DNA of 64,000 nucleotides from contig NZ_SRXN01000016.1 in the NCBI RefSeq assembly GCF_004827385.1, forward strand, positions 1-64,000, in the 5' to 3' direction. The notes under the pieces are model-generated. The model saw nothing but the letters and a program-made list of their open reading frames with translations. It made no database searches and was not told the DNA's origin. Position numbers and translations under genes: made by a program. The stretch comes from Ensifer sp. MPMI2T. Its GTDB lineage: Bacteria; Pseudomonadota; Alphaproteobacteria; Rhizobiales; Rhizobiaceae. Below, piece by piece: positions 25,947 to 34,740 of this stretch. Numbering within the stretch: the stretch's first letter is position 1; each line of letters starts with the position of its first letter.

Positions 25947-26579
25947 CTACCTCGGTCTCCGGACGGCTCTGATCTTGCCGGTGCTACCACCGCCGCAGAA
26001 GAAGCGATCGACGCCGTCGGATTCAAGCCCGGACACGCCCATACCGGGCGGCATGTCGAGTCGCTCCAGGACCGCGCCCGTCTCGGGATCGATACGCCTG
26101 ACATCGGCCCCGTCGCCCTCCCAGGTGCCATGCCAGAGCTCGCCATCAATCCAGGTGACGCCGGTGACGACGCGGCTGGACTCGATCGTGCGGAGGACCT
26201 TGCCGGTCTCGGGATCGATCTGATGGATCCTGCGGCCACGGTGCTGGCCCACCCAAAGCGTGCCTTCGGCCCAGGCGAGTCCCGAGTCACCGCCGCGGCC
26301 CGGTGCCGGGATCGTTGCGAGCACGCGGCCGGTCTGCGGATCGATTTTCTGAATGCGGTCCTCGGCGATCTGGAACAGGTGACGACCGTCGAAGGCGGTT
26401 CCCGCGTGAGCGGCGACATCGATCGAACGCGTGATTTCGCCGGTCTCCGGATCGACGGCGTTCAGTTTTTCGCCGGAGGCGAACCAGACGTGGTGACCGT
26501 CGAAGGTGACGCCGTGCACCTGCTCTGCTTCGGGGAAGGGACCGTATTCGCGAAGAATTTCGGCGGCGGATCGTTTCAT
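25947..26579 (-). CDS. Beta-propeller protein, glutamine-cyclotransferase-like
   Basis: 210 aa composed of repeats of about 42 residues, each with VDPETGEI/IDPQTGRV/IDPETGKV/IDPETGAV, forming a propeller. The N-terminus EYGPFPEAEQVHGVTFDGHHVWFASG matches a group annotated as glutaminyl-peptide cyclotransferase-like or SMP-30-like. No export signal is seen. Very good site (aaggaggaaagc) before the ATG. It starts 31 bases after the regulator gene stop, so both are probably one transcript. Confidence 0.78.
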   Translation of the reverse strand: MKRSAAEILREYGPFPEAEQVHGVTFDGHHVWFASGEKLNAVDPETGEITRSIDVAAHAGTAFDGRHLFQIAEDRIQKIDPQTGRVLATIPAPGRGGDSGLAWAEGTLWVGQHRGRRIHQIDPETGKVLRTIESSRVVTGVTWIDGELWHGTWEGDGADVRRIDPETGAVLERLDMPPGMGVSGLESDGVDRFFCGGGSTGKIRAVRRPR

Positions 26580-26610
26580 GCTTTCCTCCTTGCTGGTGGG
26601 CCGTCTCACA

Positions 26611-27831
26611 CTAGTCGCTCGGCAGCGGGCCGGGGAGTAACAAGATTGTCGGGAAACCGGTAAGCGGCGGGGTCATCCAGCGGCGCGCCGGCCCGCGGCC
26701 GAAGGACTGCACCTTGCCGGCTGCCGCAAGAGAATCGAGCGCGCGCTGCACGGTGCGCGGGCTCGCGCCAAGCGCGATCGCCAGCGCCGAGCTTGACCAC
26801 GACTCGCCGTCGGCAAGGAAGGCGAGCACGGCCGCATGCCGCTCCTCGACCGGCGGCGCGAGCACGACGACTTCGCGGGCGTGGCGTGGCGCCAAGGCGA
26901 AACCTCGGTTCGTCGCGCTTATGTCCGCAAGCGCCCGAAGCTCGGCGCGGAGCCGGCCGATTTCCACCCGGAGCCGCGCGCGATGGGATTCGTCGGCGTG
27001 TTTGGCGCGGAAGGCGCGGGAAAGCAGCGTGCTCCTCGTGGCGTCTCCCGGCCAGGCCTCGGCGAGCGAGCGCGCAAGCGCGAAAAGGATCGGGCGTGTC
27101 GCGAGCGATACCGCCAGCCTCTCGTCGCGCACGACATTGCGGCAGGCGTCAATGACGAGCGCGCCGGACGAAAGCAGCGCTTCGACTTCTTCAAGCAGCA
27201 GGGGCCGTTCTTCGCCCTGCGCGATCAGGCGCGCCGCCGGCGTCTTCAGCACCAGCGATGCGTTTTCGACCTCCGCCGTCAGCGCCGGTATATCCGCTAC
27301 GCGCGCGGCATCGGCGGCGCGGGTGAGCGCGACGCGCGCGGCCTTCGTCTGCACGCGCCGGGCGGCGATACCCGCGACCGCCAGTTCATGAGCGGCCCGC
27401 AAGGCAGGCGGAAGCGGGGAGGGATCGAAGCCGGTAAGCATGCGCTCGGCTTCGTCGAGGCGGCCGATCAGGAGCAGGCGCCGGACCTCGACATTGCGTG
27501 CATGCGCGGCATTCACCCGATCGCCATGCGCTTCGAGCGTCTCGCGCGCGGCGTCGAGCGCCTTCGCGGGCCAGGCAAGGTCGCGAGACACGAGGGCGAT
27601 CTCGGCTTCGGCGACGACGCAGCGGGCGCGTGCCACCGCCTCCTTCCGGCCGAAGGCGCGCGCGGCACTCTTGAGGAGCGCCTTTGCCCGGACAAGATCG
27701 CCGAGCTGCGCCATGGCGATGCCCCGGAGCGCGAGCGCGGGCGGGTCGTCGCGGAGCGCAACCCGCTTCAAGGCGCCGAGCGGATCACCCGTCGCAAGCG
27801 CGTGTGCTGCGGCGGTGATCAGCGAGTCCAT
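26611..27831 (-). CDS. Helix-turn-helix regulator with TPR-like N-terminus
   Basis: 406 aa. The N-terminal 200 residues are Ala/Leu/Arg-rich helical pairs, TPR-like (ALRGIAMAQLGDLVRAKALLKSAARAFGR). The C-terminal 75 residues contain a winged helix: ERHAAVLAFLADGESWSSSALAIALGASPRTVQRALDSLAAAGKVQSFG. It is probably a DNA-binding regulator of the propeller gene and of the DUF899 gene, which starts divergently 117 bases away. Effector unknown. Rhizobial homologues with this neighbourhood are familiar as uncharacterised proteins. Confidence 0.72.
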   Translation of the reverse strand: MDSLITAAAHALATGDPLGALKRVALRDDPPALALRGIAMAQLGDLVRAKALLKSAARAFGRKEAVARARCVVAEAEIALVSRDLAWPAKALDAARETLEAHGDRVNAAHARNVEVRRLLLIGRLDEAERMLTGFDPSPLPPALRAAHELAVAGIAARRVQTKAARVALTRAADAARVADIPALTAEVENASLVLKTPAARLIAQGEERPLLLEEVEALLSSGALVIDACRNVVRDERLAVSLATRPILFALARSLAEAWPGDATRSTLLSRAFRAKHADESHRARLRVEIGRLRAELRALADISATNRGFALAPRHAREVVVLAPPVEERHAAVLAFLADGESWSSSALAIALGASPRTVQRALDSLAAAGKVQSFGRGPARRWMTPPLTGFPTILLLPGPLPSD

Positions 27832-27948
27832 CGGAATCCCGTCACACTTGTCACTCTCACCATTCGAAATCCGCTCCTAACCTACGACCAACGAAGCAAC
27901 ACGTCGCGCCGGGAAGGTACGACGACAGATGGCCAAAGGAGAAGAGTG

Positions 27949-28740
27949 ATGACGACACATGTGACCGGAACCCGTGACGAGTGGCTGGCAGCACGGCTCG
28001 ACCTGCTCCAGGAGGAGAAGGAACTGACGCAGCGCAGCGATGAACTGGCGCTCAGGCGTCAGGCGCTGCCCTGGGTGCGGATCGACAAGGACTACCGATT
28101 CGACACCGAGGACGGAAACGTCTCGCTCAAGGACCTCTTTAGAGGTCGCTCGCAGCTCCTCGTCTACCACTTCATGTTCGGCCCCGACTACAAGGCCGGA
28201 TGCCCCTCCTGCTCCTCGATCGCAGACGGGTTCAACGGGATCGTCGTCCATCTCGAGAACCACGATGTCGCCTTCTCGGCGATTTCGCGCGCGCCGCTTG
28301 CGAAGCTGCAGGCGTTCAAGCAGCGGATGGGGTGGACCTTTCCCTGGGCCTCCTCGAATGACGGCGATTTCAACCGTGACTTCAGCGTCTGGTTCACAGA
28401 GGAGGAGCAGCGCAAGGGCACGATAGAATACAACTTCCGACGTGAGCCGCCGGCGCCGGAGCCACTTGCCGGAAAGACCGTTCAGGAATGGCGCGGCGAT
28501 GAGGGACCGGTCGCCCAAATCGCGGCCATGACCGGCACCGACGTTCCTACCTATACGCGTGACAGGCCGGGCGTCAGCGCCTTCGCGCTCGACGACGGCA
28601 TCGTCTACCACACCTATTCCAGCTATGCGCGCGGACTGGACGGCCTGTGGGGCGTATACCAGTGGCTCGACCGCGCGCCTCTGGGCCGAAACGAGCAAGG
28701 TATCTGGTGGCGCCACCGCGACGCCTATGGCCGGACCTGA
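27949..28740 (+). CDS. DUF899 family thioredoxin-like protein
   Basis: 263 aa. Family blocks: EWLAARLDLLQEEKELTQRSDELALRRQALPWVRIDKDY, FMFGPDYKAGCPSCSSIADGFNG with a CxxC (about residues 82-85), ISRAPLAKLQAFKQRMGW and a C-terminal DGLWGVYQWLDRAPLGRNE. DUF899 proteins are thioredoxin-fold dithiol-disulfide oxidoreductase candidates, cytosolic here. aaaggagaagagtg precedes the ATG. It is divergent from the HTH regulator and is followed six bases later by a small membrane protein gene. Confidence 0.9.
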   Translation: MTTHVTGTRDEWLAARLDLLQEEKELTQRSDELALRRQALPWVRIDKDYRFDTEDGNVSLKDLFRGRSQLLVYHFMFGPDYKAGCPSCSSIADGFNGIVVHLENHDVAFSAISRAPLAKLQAFKQRMGWTFPWASSNDGDFNRDFSVWFTEEEQRKGTIEYNFRREPPAPEPLAGKTVQEWRGDEGPVAQIAAMTGTDVPTYTRDRPGVSAFALDDGIVYHTYSSYARGLDGLWGVYQWLDRAPLGRNEQGIWWRHRDAYGRT

Positions 28741-28746
28741 CGTCCG

Positions 28747-29058
28747 ATGCTGCGGGGCTCCGACCACGCGAACAGGATGCCGGGCGCAGGCAGCGGATCT
28801 GCTGCCTGCGACCCAGGCGGTAACGCTGCCGCTTTCGGTGTCGCCGACTGGCTATCCTTCGCGGCGGCACCGACCTTCGCGATCATGGCGCTGCTGACCA
28901 GCGTCCTTGGCGGCTCGGCGGACATGCTCTGCTCGTCTACGGAGGATGCGTCGCCTTTGACCGGAATGGTACCGATGTACCTGCTGATGAGCGTCTTTCA
29001 TTCGGCGCCGTGGCTGAGGCTGGTCGCAAGTAGCCGAAGCCGTGGCCGCCGGTCCTGA
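28747..29058 (+). CDS. Small membrane protein next to DUF899, unknown function
   Basis: 103 aa, six bases after the DUF899 stop. The core GVADWLSFAAAPTFAIMALLTSVLGG and SPLTGMVPMYLLMSVFHSAPWLRLV gives two membrane segments. The sequence recalls short uncharacterised proteins of rhizobia found beside DUF899 genes. No strong ribosome site is seen, so translation may be coupled; the start could also be the Met at 28777. Confidence 0.6.
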   Translation: MLRGSDHANRMPGAGSGSAACDPGGNAAAFGVADWLSFAAAPTFAIMALLTSVLGGSADMLCSSTEDASPLTGMVPMYLLMSVFHSAPWLRLVASSRSRGRRS

Positions 29059-29079
29059 CCGGCCCCCCGCAATCCCACA

Positions 29080-29121
29080 CCACTCCCTCATCGCTGTGCT
29101 TGCCGCAGCAAGGAGGGAGTG
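29080..29121. repeat. Solo remnant of the 31-bp-arm palindrome
   Basis: ccactccctcatcgctgtgc and gcagcaaggagggagtgg pair as a hairpin; sequence resembles one arm of the mosaic repeats at 13594 and 39346. It lies between convergent genes and could also act as a terminator. Confidence 0.5.
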
Positions 29122-29134
29122 GAGCATTCGGCCT

Positions 29135-31336
29135 TCACCGCTCAAGTGAAAAGAACTTCAGCGCCTGCGGCGTGGCGTGGATGTAGTCCATGTCGGTCTG
29201 CTCGCTCATGGTGTTGCGATAGACATGGCCGCAGACCAGGCGATCCAGGAAATAGCCGCCGATCTTTTCGCAGAGCTGGTCGCCGCGGATTTCCGCAATG
29301 CCGGTGATGCTGGTGTTGGCGGTGCGGTAGGCGGTGTTGCCGGCCCTGTCGAAAGCCTGGATGAACTCGGTGCCGTTCTTGTGTTTGCCGATCCAGGTCT
29401 TGTCGGCAGTGAGACCGGCGAGATCGGCCTCGGAGAGGCGGTCGGTTGCCGATCCCGCAAAGCCGAAGGGCCATTCGGGCATGCCCGCCGCCTTCAGGCC
29501 GGAGAGGTGATAGGCCAGATCCTCCTTGTTCCAGTAGTCGTAGAGGTAGCTGTAATAAGTGATATTCGCTTCCGGAAAGAGCGTCTTCAACCTTCCAGTC
29601 TCCTCGGCCGCACGTGCCGCATCGCCGCGGTGGGCATAGGCTGCGGCGAGATATTCATGGGCGGGCTCGGCATCGGGCAGTGCGTGGCTCGCCGCCTCGA
29701 TCAGCGGGATGGCGCGATCGTTGTCACGGGCGGTGTAGAAGACGACGCCGGCGAGCAGCTGGAAGCTCGGCGGCGGCGAGGGGTCGAGCCGCAGGGCCCG
29801 CTGCATCTCTCCGATCGCCCGCTGGTGATTGCCGGTATGCGCGAGGATCAGCGCCAGATTGCCATAAGCCTCCGCGTCGCTCGGCTGGGCGTCAACCGCA
29901 CGACTGGCGGAATCGAGCGCTTCGGTGGCGCGGCCGTCGACGAGCTGCAAGAGGGCAAGCACGGTGCGGGCACGGGCATTGTTGGGGTCGAGCTTCAGCG
30001 CCTCGCCGGCGGCGTCATAGGCGATCTTGCGGGCGACCGCCGCGGACCAGAGATAGTTGTAATCATTGCGCCAGACATCGACGGCGACGCGGGCGATGCC
30101 GGCATGGGCGTCGGCGAAACGCGGGTCGAGATCGATGGCCTTCTGGTAGAAGGAAAGCGTGCGGCGATAGGTATTGACGTCGCTGTAGATCAGCCCTTCC
30201 TGCTCGGCCCGCAGATAATTGTCGTAGGCCTCCAGATTGTCGGTCGGTATGCGGGCGAGCTGATCCTGCTCGCCCTGGCTGAGCTTGACTTCGAGGGCCG
30301 ACGTGATCTTGCCGATGACATCGTCCTGGACGGCGAAGATATCCCGGTATTGGCGATCGTAACGCTCGGCCCAGAGCGAGAGGCCGGTCGTCGCGTCGAT
30401 CAGCTTGACGTTGATGCGCAGCCGCATGTCCGCCCGCTGCAACGTGCCTTCGAGCACGTAGTGGACGCCGAGTTCGGCGGCGACGTCCTGGATCGTCGCC
30501 TCGCGCATGGCAAGGACGGAATGACGGGCGATGACGAAGAGGCCGGAGAGCTTCGAGAGCTCGGTGATCAGGTCGTCGGTCAGGCCCTGCGCCAGATGAT
30601 CCTGCGTCTGGTCGCCGCTGACGTTGATAAAAGGCAGCACTGCGACCGAGGGTTTGTCCGGCAGCGGATAGGCGATGCGCTGGGGAGGGGGCTCGGGCCA
30701 GAACAGCGTCCAGGGCTGCCACCAGAGCGTGGTCCCGGCAAACATGGTCGCACCGCCCACGGCGCCAACGAGCCAGGCGCCGCGGCGCCTGGGTGCGGCA
30801 ACCGTCTTGCCGGCCGCCGCCGGATCGAGCACGACGCGATAGACGCGCACCGGCTCCGGAATGTTCTTCACCTTCCGCTCACCGAGCGAGACGAAGCCGA
30901 CGGCAAGTTTCGTCCTTAGCTGGTCGTAGGCAGAGCCGGAAATCGCGATGCCGCCCGGCTCGGCGAGCGGCTCCAGCCGGGCGGCGATGTTGACACCGTC
31001 GCCGTGGATATCCTCGCCCTCGACGATGACGTCGCCAAGATTGACGCCGATGCGGAAATCGAGCCGCCGCTCCGGCGGTATGCCGGCATTGCGCCGGGCC
31101 ATCTGCCGCTGCACCTCCACCGCGCAGCGAAGCGCATCGACGACGCTGTGGAACTCGACGAGCAGGCCGTCGCCCATGGTCTTCACCAGGCGCCCGTGAT
31201 GTTCGGCGATCTGCGGCTCGAAGACTTCTGCAAAATCCGCCTGGAAGCGGATGCGCGTGTCCTCCTCGTCGATCCGGCTCAAGCGGCTGTAACCGACGAC
31301 ATCGGCAATCAGGATGGCTGCGAGACGGCGCTCCAT
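29135..31336 (-). CDS. Class III adenylate cyclase with membrane segment, TolB-like and TPR domains
   Basis: 733 aa from the ATG at 31336 (MERRLAAILIADVVGYSRL), the usual family start; an upstream ATG at 31396 adds 20 residues. The cyclase domain is complete: Asp in IADVVGYS, Lys in VKTMGDG, GDGLLVEF and DGVNIAARLE. A membrane helix follows (AWLVGAVGGATMFAGTTLWW, about 188-207), then the TolB-like region (VAVLPFINVSGDQTQDHLAQGLTDDLI) and TPR repeats (about 370-590). The last 150 residues (...NGTEFIQAFDRAGNTAYR...) are unusual, with a short domain absent from the other paralogues. Makes cAMP in the cytosol, presumably in response to a signal sensed by the C-terminal part. Confidence 0.9.
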   Translation of the reverse strand: MERRLAAILIADVVGYSRLSRIDEEDTRIRFQADFAEVFEPQIAEHHGRLVKTMGDGLLVEFHSVVDALRCAVEVQRQMARRNAGIPPERRLDFRIGVNLGDVIVEGEDIHGDGVNIAARLEPLAEPGGIAISGSAYDQLRTKLAVGFVSLGERKVKNIPEPVRVYRVVLDPAAAGKTVAAPRRRGAWLVGAVGGATMFAGTTLWWQPWTLFWPEPPPQRIAYPLPDKPSVAVLPFINVSGDQTQDHLAQGLTDDLITELSKLSGLFVIARHSVLAMREATIQDVAAELGVHYVLEGTLQRADMRLRINVKLIDATTGLSLWAERYDRQYRDIFAVQDDVIGKITSALEVKLSQGEQDQLARIPTDNLEAYDNYLRAEQEGLIYSDVNTYRRTLSFYQKAIDLDPRFADAHAGIARVAVDVWRNDYNYLWSAAVARKIAYDAAGEALKLDPNNARARTVLALLQLVDGRATEALDSASRAVDAQPSDAEAYGNLALILAHTGNHQRAIGEMQRALRLDPSPPPSFQLLAGVVFYTARDNDRAIPLIEAASHALPDAEPAHEYLAAAYAHRGDAARAAEETGRLKTLFPEANITYYSYLYDYWNKEDLAYHLSGLKAAGMPEWPFGFAGSATDRLSEADLAGLTADKTWIGKHKNGTEFIQAFDRAGNTAYRTANTSITGIAEIRGDQLCEKIGGYFLDRLVCGHVYRNTMSEQTDMDYIHATPQALKFFSLER

Positions 31337-31791
31337 TCCCGGTCTTCCATGCGCGGCTTTCCCGCAGTAGGTGTACTCCGCCGGCTTCCTCGGCATGATG
31401 ATTCATGCCGCCATTCACGTGTCATAATGACCGCCGCACGTCAGGAAAGTCGCGCGGCGGCCGCAAAGGGTCAGAAAGGGACGTGAGCCGGAATCGGCCC
31501 CCAACTTCCATAACAGCTTACAGCAGGTGCTTCGCCGACGCCATTGCGGCGGGAACGCGGCCCTTATGCGCGTGCTGGGCGCGCTGCGGGCGGGACCCTT
31601 GGACGCGATCGGACAGCAGGCGCACGCTGTCGTTGAGGTTGTGGTTCAGGCGGCTCCCTTGGCCGTGAACTTCGGTATCGCGAGCAGGAGCAAGCAGCGG
31701 GGTCGGATCTACTCGGTGTTGCTCCGCCAGAGAGCTCTTGCGTTTCGCCCACTCTTGGGTTCGGGGGACGCGGCGTGCCCCGAAACACAAA

Positions 31792-31824
31792 ATCAGAGCC
31801 CGTTCCGCTGGAACGGGCTCTGAT
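31792..31824. terminator. Perfect 15-bp hairpin
   Basis: Arms 31792-31806 (atcagagcccgttcc) and 31810-31824 (ggaacgggctctgat) around a three-base loop. No T-run follows on the plus strand; on the minus strand the stem is followed by tttgtgtttcgg. It may terminate minus-strand transcription or mark an unseen RNA gene. Confidence 0.6.
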
Positions 31825-31970
31825 GGTAGTTCGCGACGAAATGCCTGCCAACTTGCTGGCGCTCATCTATTGCCAGAAACGCCGTGCCCGCCCGACGATG
31901 ACTTCGGGCCAATCCGCTTGCTATCCCCCCCTCGGGAACCGCCGCCATTCCTGCGAGTTCTCACTCCCCA

Positions 31971-32002
31971 ATCAGAGCCCACTGTCGGTAGCGAGCTCTG
32001 AT
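31971..32002. other. Second, smaller hairpin with the same terminal sequence
   Basis: Arms atcagagc (31971-31978) and gctctgat (31995-32002) repeat the ends of the hairpin at 31792-31824, with a different 16-base centre. Related sequence (cagagccc...gctctg) is in the hairpin at 56527-56583. Confidence 0.45.
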
Positions 32003-32316
32003 CTAAATGGCTACTGAAATGAATTCTTAGAAAAGAATTCTCACGGATTTGCGTGGTCATATTTGCCAAATCCCACGTTCCGGTCCAGTAACTTTTAAGG
32101 GCGATCTGTAACGAAAATCGATTTGTCTCCCCCGTGGTGACGGTCGCTCCGGAACCAGTCCAAAACCCGAAGCGTTGAGCCTGTTTCATGGCCTCCTGAA
32201 CCGGGGTGGAACGGGACGAGATCGTGCGCAAATTCAAATCGTTACAGGCGGTCCTTCACGCGTTCGAAGTGGCGCGCGCCGCCCGCGGGACAACCGATTT
32301 CGAAAGGAGCGAGAGG

Positions 32317-32526
32317 ATGGCTCCCACCGACGCAAATGCGACGCATCATACCCAGAAAATGAAGGGCGAGCTGAACGCCCTGATCGTCCACCTGCGTGAG
32401 GACATCAACAAGGTCGATGATCCGCAATTCAAGGCTATGTTCGAGACCTCGGCGGAGGTGCTCGGCGGGCTGGTAAAAGCCTTCACCCACTACGAACAAA
32501 AGAGCGAGGCCGCCTGGAAAGCGTGA
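32317..32526 (+). CDS. Small helical protein, unknown function
   Basis: 69 aa: MAPTDANATHHTQKMKGELN then ALIVHLREDINKVDDPQFKA and MFETSAEVLGGLVKAFTHYE. Entirely helical and soluble, no Cys, resembling uncharacterised small rhizobial proteins. aaaggagcgagagg precedes the ATG at an ideal distance; the longer frame from 32206 lacks a site. It converges with the DUF4105 gene (50-base gap). Confidence 0.7.
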   Translation: MAPTDANATHHTQKMKGELNALIVHLREDINKVDDPQFKAMFETSAEVLGGLVKAFTHYEQKSEAAWKA

Positions 32527-32576
32527 CGGCGCGCGTCAAGATCGCGCCGTCCGTCGCGGACACGCCGGCGCCATTG

Positions 32577-33587
32577 TTATGGGCGCGGCGGCGGGGAGGG
32601 CACGCCGACGCGGATGAGCCCGGAAAAGTCGGGCGACAGGCCGGCCGCCTGAGCGCGCTCCTTGATGTGGGCAAGCGTGCGCAGTTCGGCGAGCGGCAGG
32701 CTCGTGTCCACCGCGCCGCGGTCATAGGCATAGTCGGGGAGATAGCCGTTGACGATAAGCCGCCAGTCGCCGGGAACGACGTCGCCGACGGCGCGCATCA
32801 TCTTGACGATGGTCGTCGTGCAGTTGGTGGTGATCGAGTTGTAGAATTCCGGGGTCGTGGCGAGCGCATTGGCGTCCCGGACATATTCGAGCAGCAGCGC
32901 CTTGGCGGCCTCCGGCGGGGCCCTGAGGCGATAGATCTGGACGTCCTCTCCGCGAACGTTCGACCGTACGCGGACAACGTCACGCTCGTCGGCTGCGACG
33001 ATCACCAGCGGATTGCTCTTGAAGAGATCGGCAACGGGCGAGAACTCACCGCCGATGCGCCGCCTTACCTCGATCGACCAGGCGAGCTGGTCGCCGCCCT
33101 CGAAACCGAAGCTCATGATGACATGCGCCATTTCCGGGCCGGCCCAGTAGGACATGAAGAGGTCGAGCGAGCGCAGCTTGTCGAGGTCGTAGGTGCGGAT
33201 CGTCCAGCGCTCCGTAAAGTCGGTATTGCTGCGCCACTCGAAGTCGCGGACATTCGTCAGCGTCAGCAGGTTGCCGTCCAGCGTGCCCGTTACCTGACGT
33301 GCGACGTCGGGAGCCCAGTCGGCATCCTTCGGTGGCCTGATCGTGCTCCACCAGGCGAGCATGACGCCAAGTGCCACGAGAAAGACGGCGCCTGCTCGGT
33401 AACGCCAGCGGGTGAAGAGCGCGACGATCGCCGCAAGGCCGAGCAGGATAAAGGCGCCGCTCGCTGCCGATTTTGCTAGTGGTGGGACGGGGAGACGGTA
33501 CCAGAGAGCAAGCGCCGCCCAGAGGGTGACGAACGCGATGGCAAAGGCGAGAGCGACGGCGACGAATATTCGCGTTGCGACACGCAC
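32577..33587 (-). CDS. DUF4105 (Lnb N-terminal domain-like) membrane protein
   Basis: 336 aa from GTG with gaggagg eight bases upstream. Three membrane helices at the N-terminus (about 5-28, 36-54 and 61-80) are followed by a periplasmic DUF4105 domain: FTERWTIRTYDLDKLRSLDLFMSYW, AHVIMSFGFEGGDQLAWSIEVRR and YNSITTNCTTTIVKMM with the conserved N-C-T. The family is related to the N-terminal domain of lacto-N-biosidase and may be a papain-like hydrolase (His and Cys conserved: Cys in NCTT). It is downstream of the phospholipid operon with a 117-base gap, possibly on the same transcript. Confidence 0.85.
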   Translation of the reverse strand: MRVATRIFVAVALAFAIAFVTLWAALALWYRLPVPPLAKSAASGAFILLGLAAIVALFTRWRYRAGAVFLVALGVMLAWWSTIRPPKDADWAPDVARQVTGTLDGNLLTLTNVRDFEWRSNTDFTERWTIRTYDLDKLRSLDLFMSYWAGPEMAHVIMSFGFEGGDQLAWSIEVRRRIGGEFSPVADLFKSNPLVIVAADERDVVRVRSNVRGEDVQIYRLRAPPEAAKALLLEYVRDANALATTPEFYNSITTNCTTTIVKMMRAVGDVVPGDWRLIVNGYLPDYAYDRGAVDTSLPLAELRTLAHIKERAQAAGLSPDFSGLIRVGVPSPPPRP

Positions 33588-33703
33588 TCCGGATCCTCCT
33601 CTTGTAGTGACCACCAAATTGCTACGGATCGTAGTTGCCGGCGGACCGTTGGCAATACCGGAACACCACAGCCGCCGCGCCACGGCTCGCCCCCTTCGCC
33701 GGA

Positions 33704-34354
33704 CTAGCGTCCACCGGCCTCCTTCAGCTGCCGAACCAATGCCCATCCACGGCGGAAGGCAGTCAGTGCCGCACCGAGGGCGACCACCCAGAGGGCGATC
33801 GTCAGCACCTCATTGTGGCCTTGCCACAGGGGCTCGAAGATGGAGATGGCCGCGGCGGCGGTGACGGTCGCCATGCGGTGCTGCTTGGCCATCGGCCCGG
33901 AAAAATCACTGGGATTTCCGGTGGCGCGGCCAAGTTCGCGGACATAGGCGGTGAGGACAGCGAAGGCACCGGCCGCCCATCCGAGGCCCGGCGTGCCGAT
34001 GCCATAGCCGAGCCCCGTGAATATGAGGAGGTCGGCGACGCGATCCGGAAACTCGTTCCAGAAGGCACCATCCGGTTCGCCCTTGCCGCCCTCGACGGCG
34101 ACCATGCCATCGAAGAGGTTGCAGAGCAGCCGAAGCTGGCAGAACAGGGCGGCCAAAAGCAGGCAGACGATCCGCGCCGTGCCCATGTTCTGCCCCGCCA
34201 GGAAGAACGCGCCGCCGGCGAGGGCCGCCGCCACGATGCTTGCTTGCGAGATGCGGTTGGGAGTGATCGCCCGCTCCGCCATCCATCGGGCGATCGCGCC
34301 GGCCCAGCGTGTGTTGCGGCTTGCGAGCGGGCGCCGGTCGCCTGTCTCGGTCAT
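33704..34354 (-). CDS. CDP-alcohol phosphatidyltransferase (YnbA-like)
   Basis: 216 aa membrane protein. The catalytic region LFDGMVAVEGGKGEPDGAFWNEFPDRVAD (about 90-118) corresponds to the CDP-alcohol transferase motif DGxxAR..G..D..D; the Arg and one Asp differ, as in the YnbA-type subgroup. The first Asp-Gly and the last aspartates are kept. It transfers a phosphatidyl group from CDP-diacylglycerol, probably made by the CdsA-like gene upstream, to an unknown alcohol. The ATG overlaps the stop of the upstream gene by four bases; gagg precedes it. Confidence 0.87.
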   Translation of the reverse strand: MTETGDRRPLASRNTRWAGAIARWMAERAITPNRISQASIVAAALAGGAFFLAGQNMGTARIVCLLLAALFCQLRLLCNLFDGMVAVEGGKGEPDGAFWNEFPDRVADLLIFTGLGYGIGTPGLGWAAGAFAVLTAYVRELGRATGNPSDFSGPMAKQHRMATVTAAAAISIFEPLWQGHNEVLTIALWVVALGAALTAFRRGWALVRQLKEAGGR

Positions 34355-34740
34355 TGTTCGCCTCTTTTCCTGGAAATCGAATGGGCATAGGTCCACGCGT
34401 AGGTCGTCGAGACCACGAGCGGGACCGCAACGGTTTGGAGTATTTCGGGCGTTCCACCAAGGGCGTGGAGCGACACGAGCAGGCTTGCCGAGCCGAGGCA
34501 TGCGATCAACGGCGGCGCCCAGAAACGCTGAGGCCCGCGGAAGCGCTTCGAAAGCCCGTCGATCACGGACTTGAGGAAAAGCGTAAGCCCCGCCGACAGC
34601 GCGCCCTGCAGGAGCCCGGAAATAAGCGGCTGCGGCATGGGATGAGCGCTGTTGGCGAAGACCGCCCAGCCGCCCATGGCCAGAAAGGCGAAGAGCACAT
34701 GCACGGTGTTGCTGCGCGCCCAGACCCTCAAGGAACTCAT
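34351..34740 (-). CDS. Small integral membrane protein of the phospholipid operon
   Basis: 129 aa with three to four hydrophobic segments (VHVLFAFLAMGGWAVFANS, LISGLLQGALSAGLTLFLKSVI, FWAPPLIACLGSASLLVSLH, LQTVAVPLVVSTTYAW). No recognisable domain. Its start overlaps the CdsA-like stop by four bases and its stop overlaps the start of the CDP-alcohol transferase by four bases, so it is firmly inside the operon and probably works on phospholipid assembly or transport. Confidence 0.75.
   Translation of the reverse strand: MSSLRVWARSNTVHVLFAFLAMGGWAVFANSAHPMPQPLISGLLQGALSAGLTLFLKSVIDGLSKRFRGPQRFWAPPLIACLGSASLLVSLHALGGTPEILQTVAVPLVVSTTYAWTYAHSISRKRGEQ

Larger units (their letters stand above)
31337..32316. 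other. Gene-poor region of about 1 kb with hairpins
   Basis: No reading frame here has a convincing family or start. Minus-strand frames at 31518-31790 and 31863-32237 were inspected and not called. The stretch contains the hairpins listed separately and an AT-rich part (32005-32130) that could carry promoters for the small gene at 32317. The adenylate cyclase promoter must lie at 31337-31450. Confidence 0.6.

Noticed and set aside
26836-27948. Long upstream extension of the DUF899 frame
   Set aside because: It runs antisense through the HTH regulator; the ATG at 27949 has a good site and starts the conserved family sequence.
29177-30919. Plus-strand frame opposite the cyclase at 29 kb
   Set aside because: Antisense of a conserved gene, no ribosome binding site and no domain.
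31518-31790. Minus-strand frame of 90 aa
   Set aside because: No recognisable family, no good ribosome binding site, and lies in hairpin-rich DNA; not supported.
31863-32237. Minus-strand frame of 124 aa with an agg-agg near an internal ATG
   Set aside because: The spacing of the site to the internal ATG is only two bases and the sequence has no family likeness. It crosses hairpin sequence.
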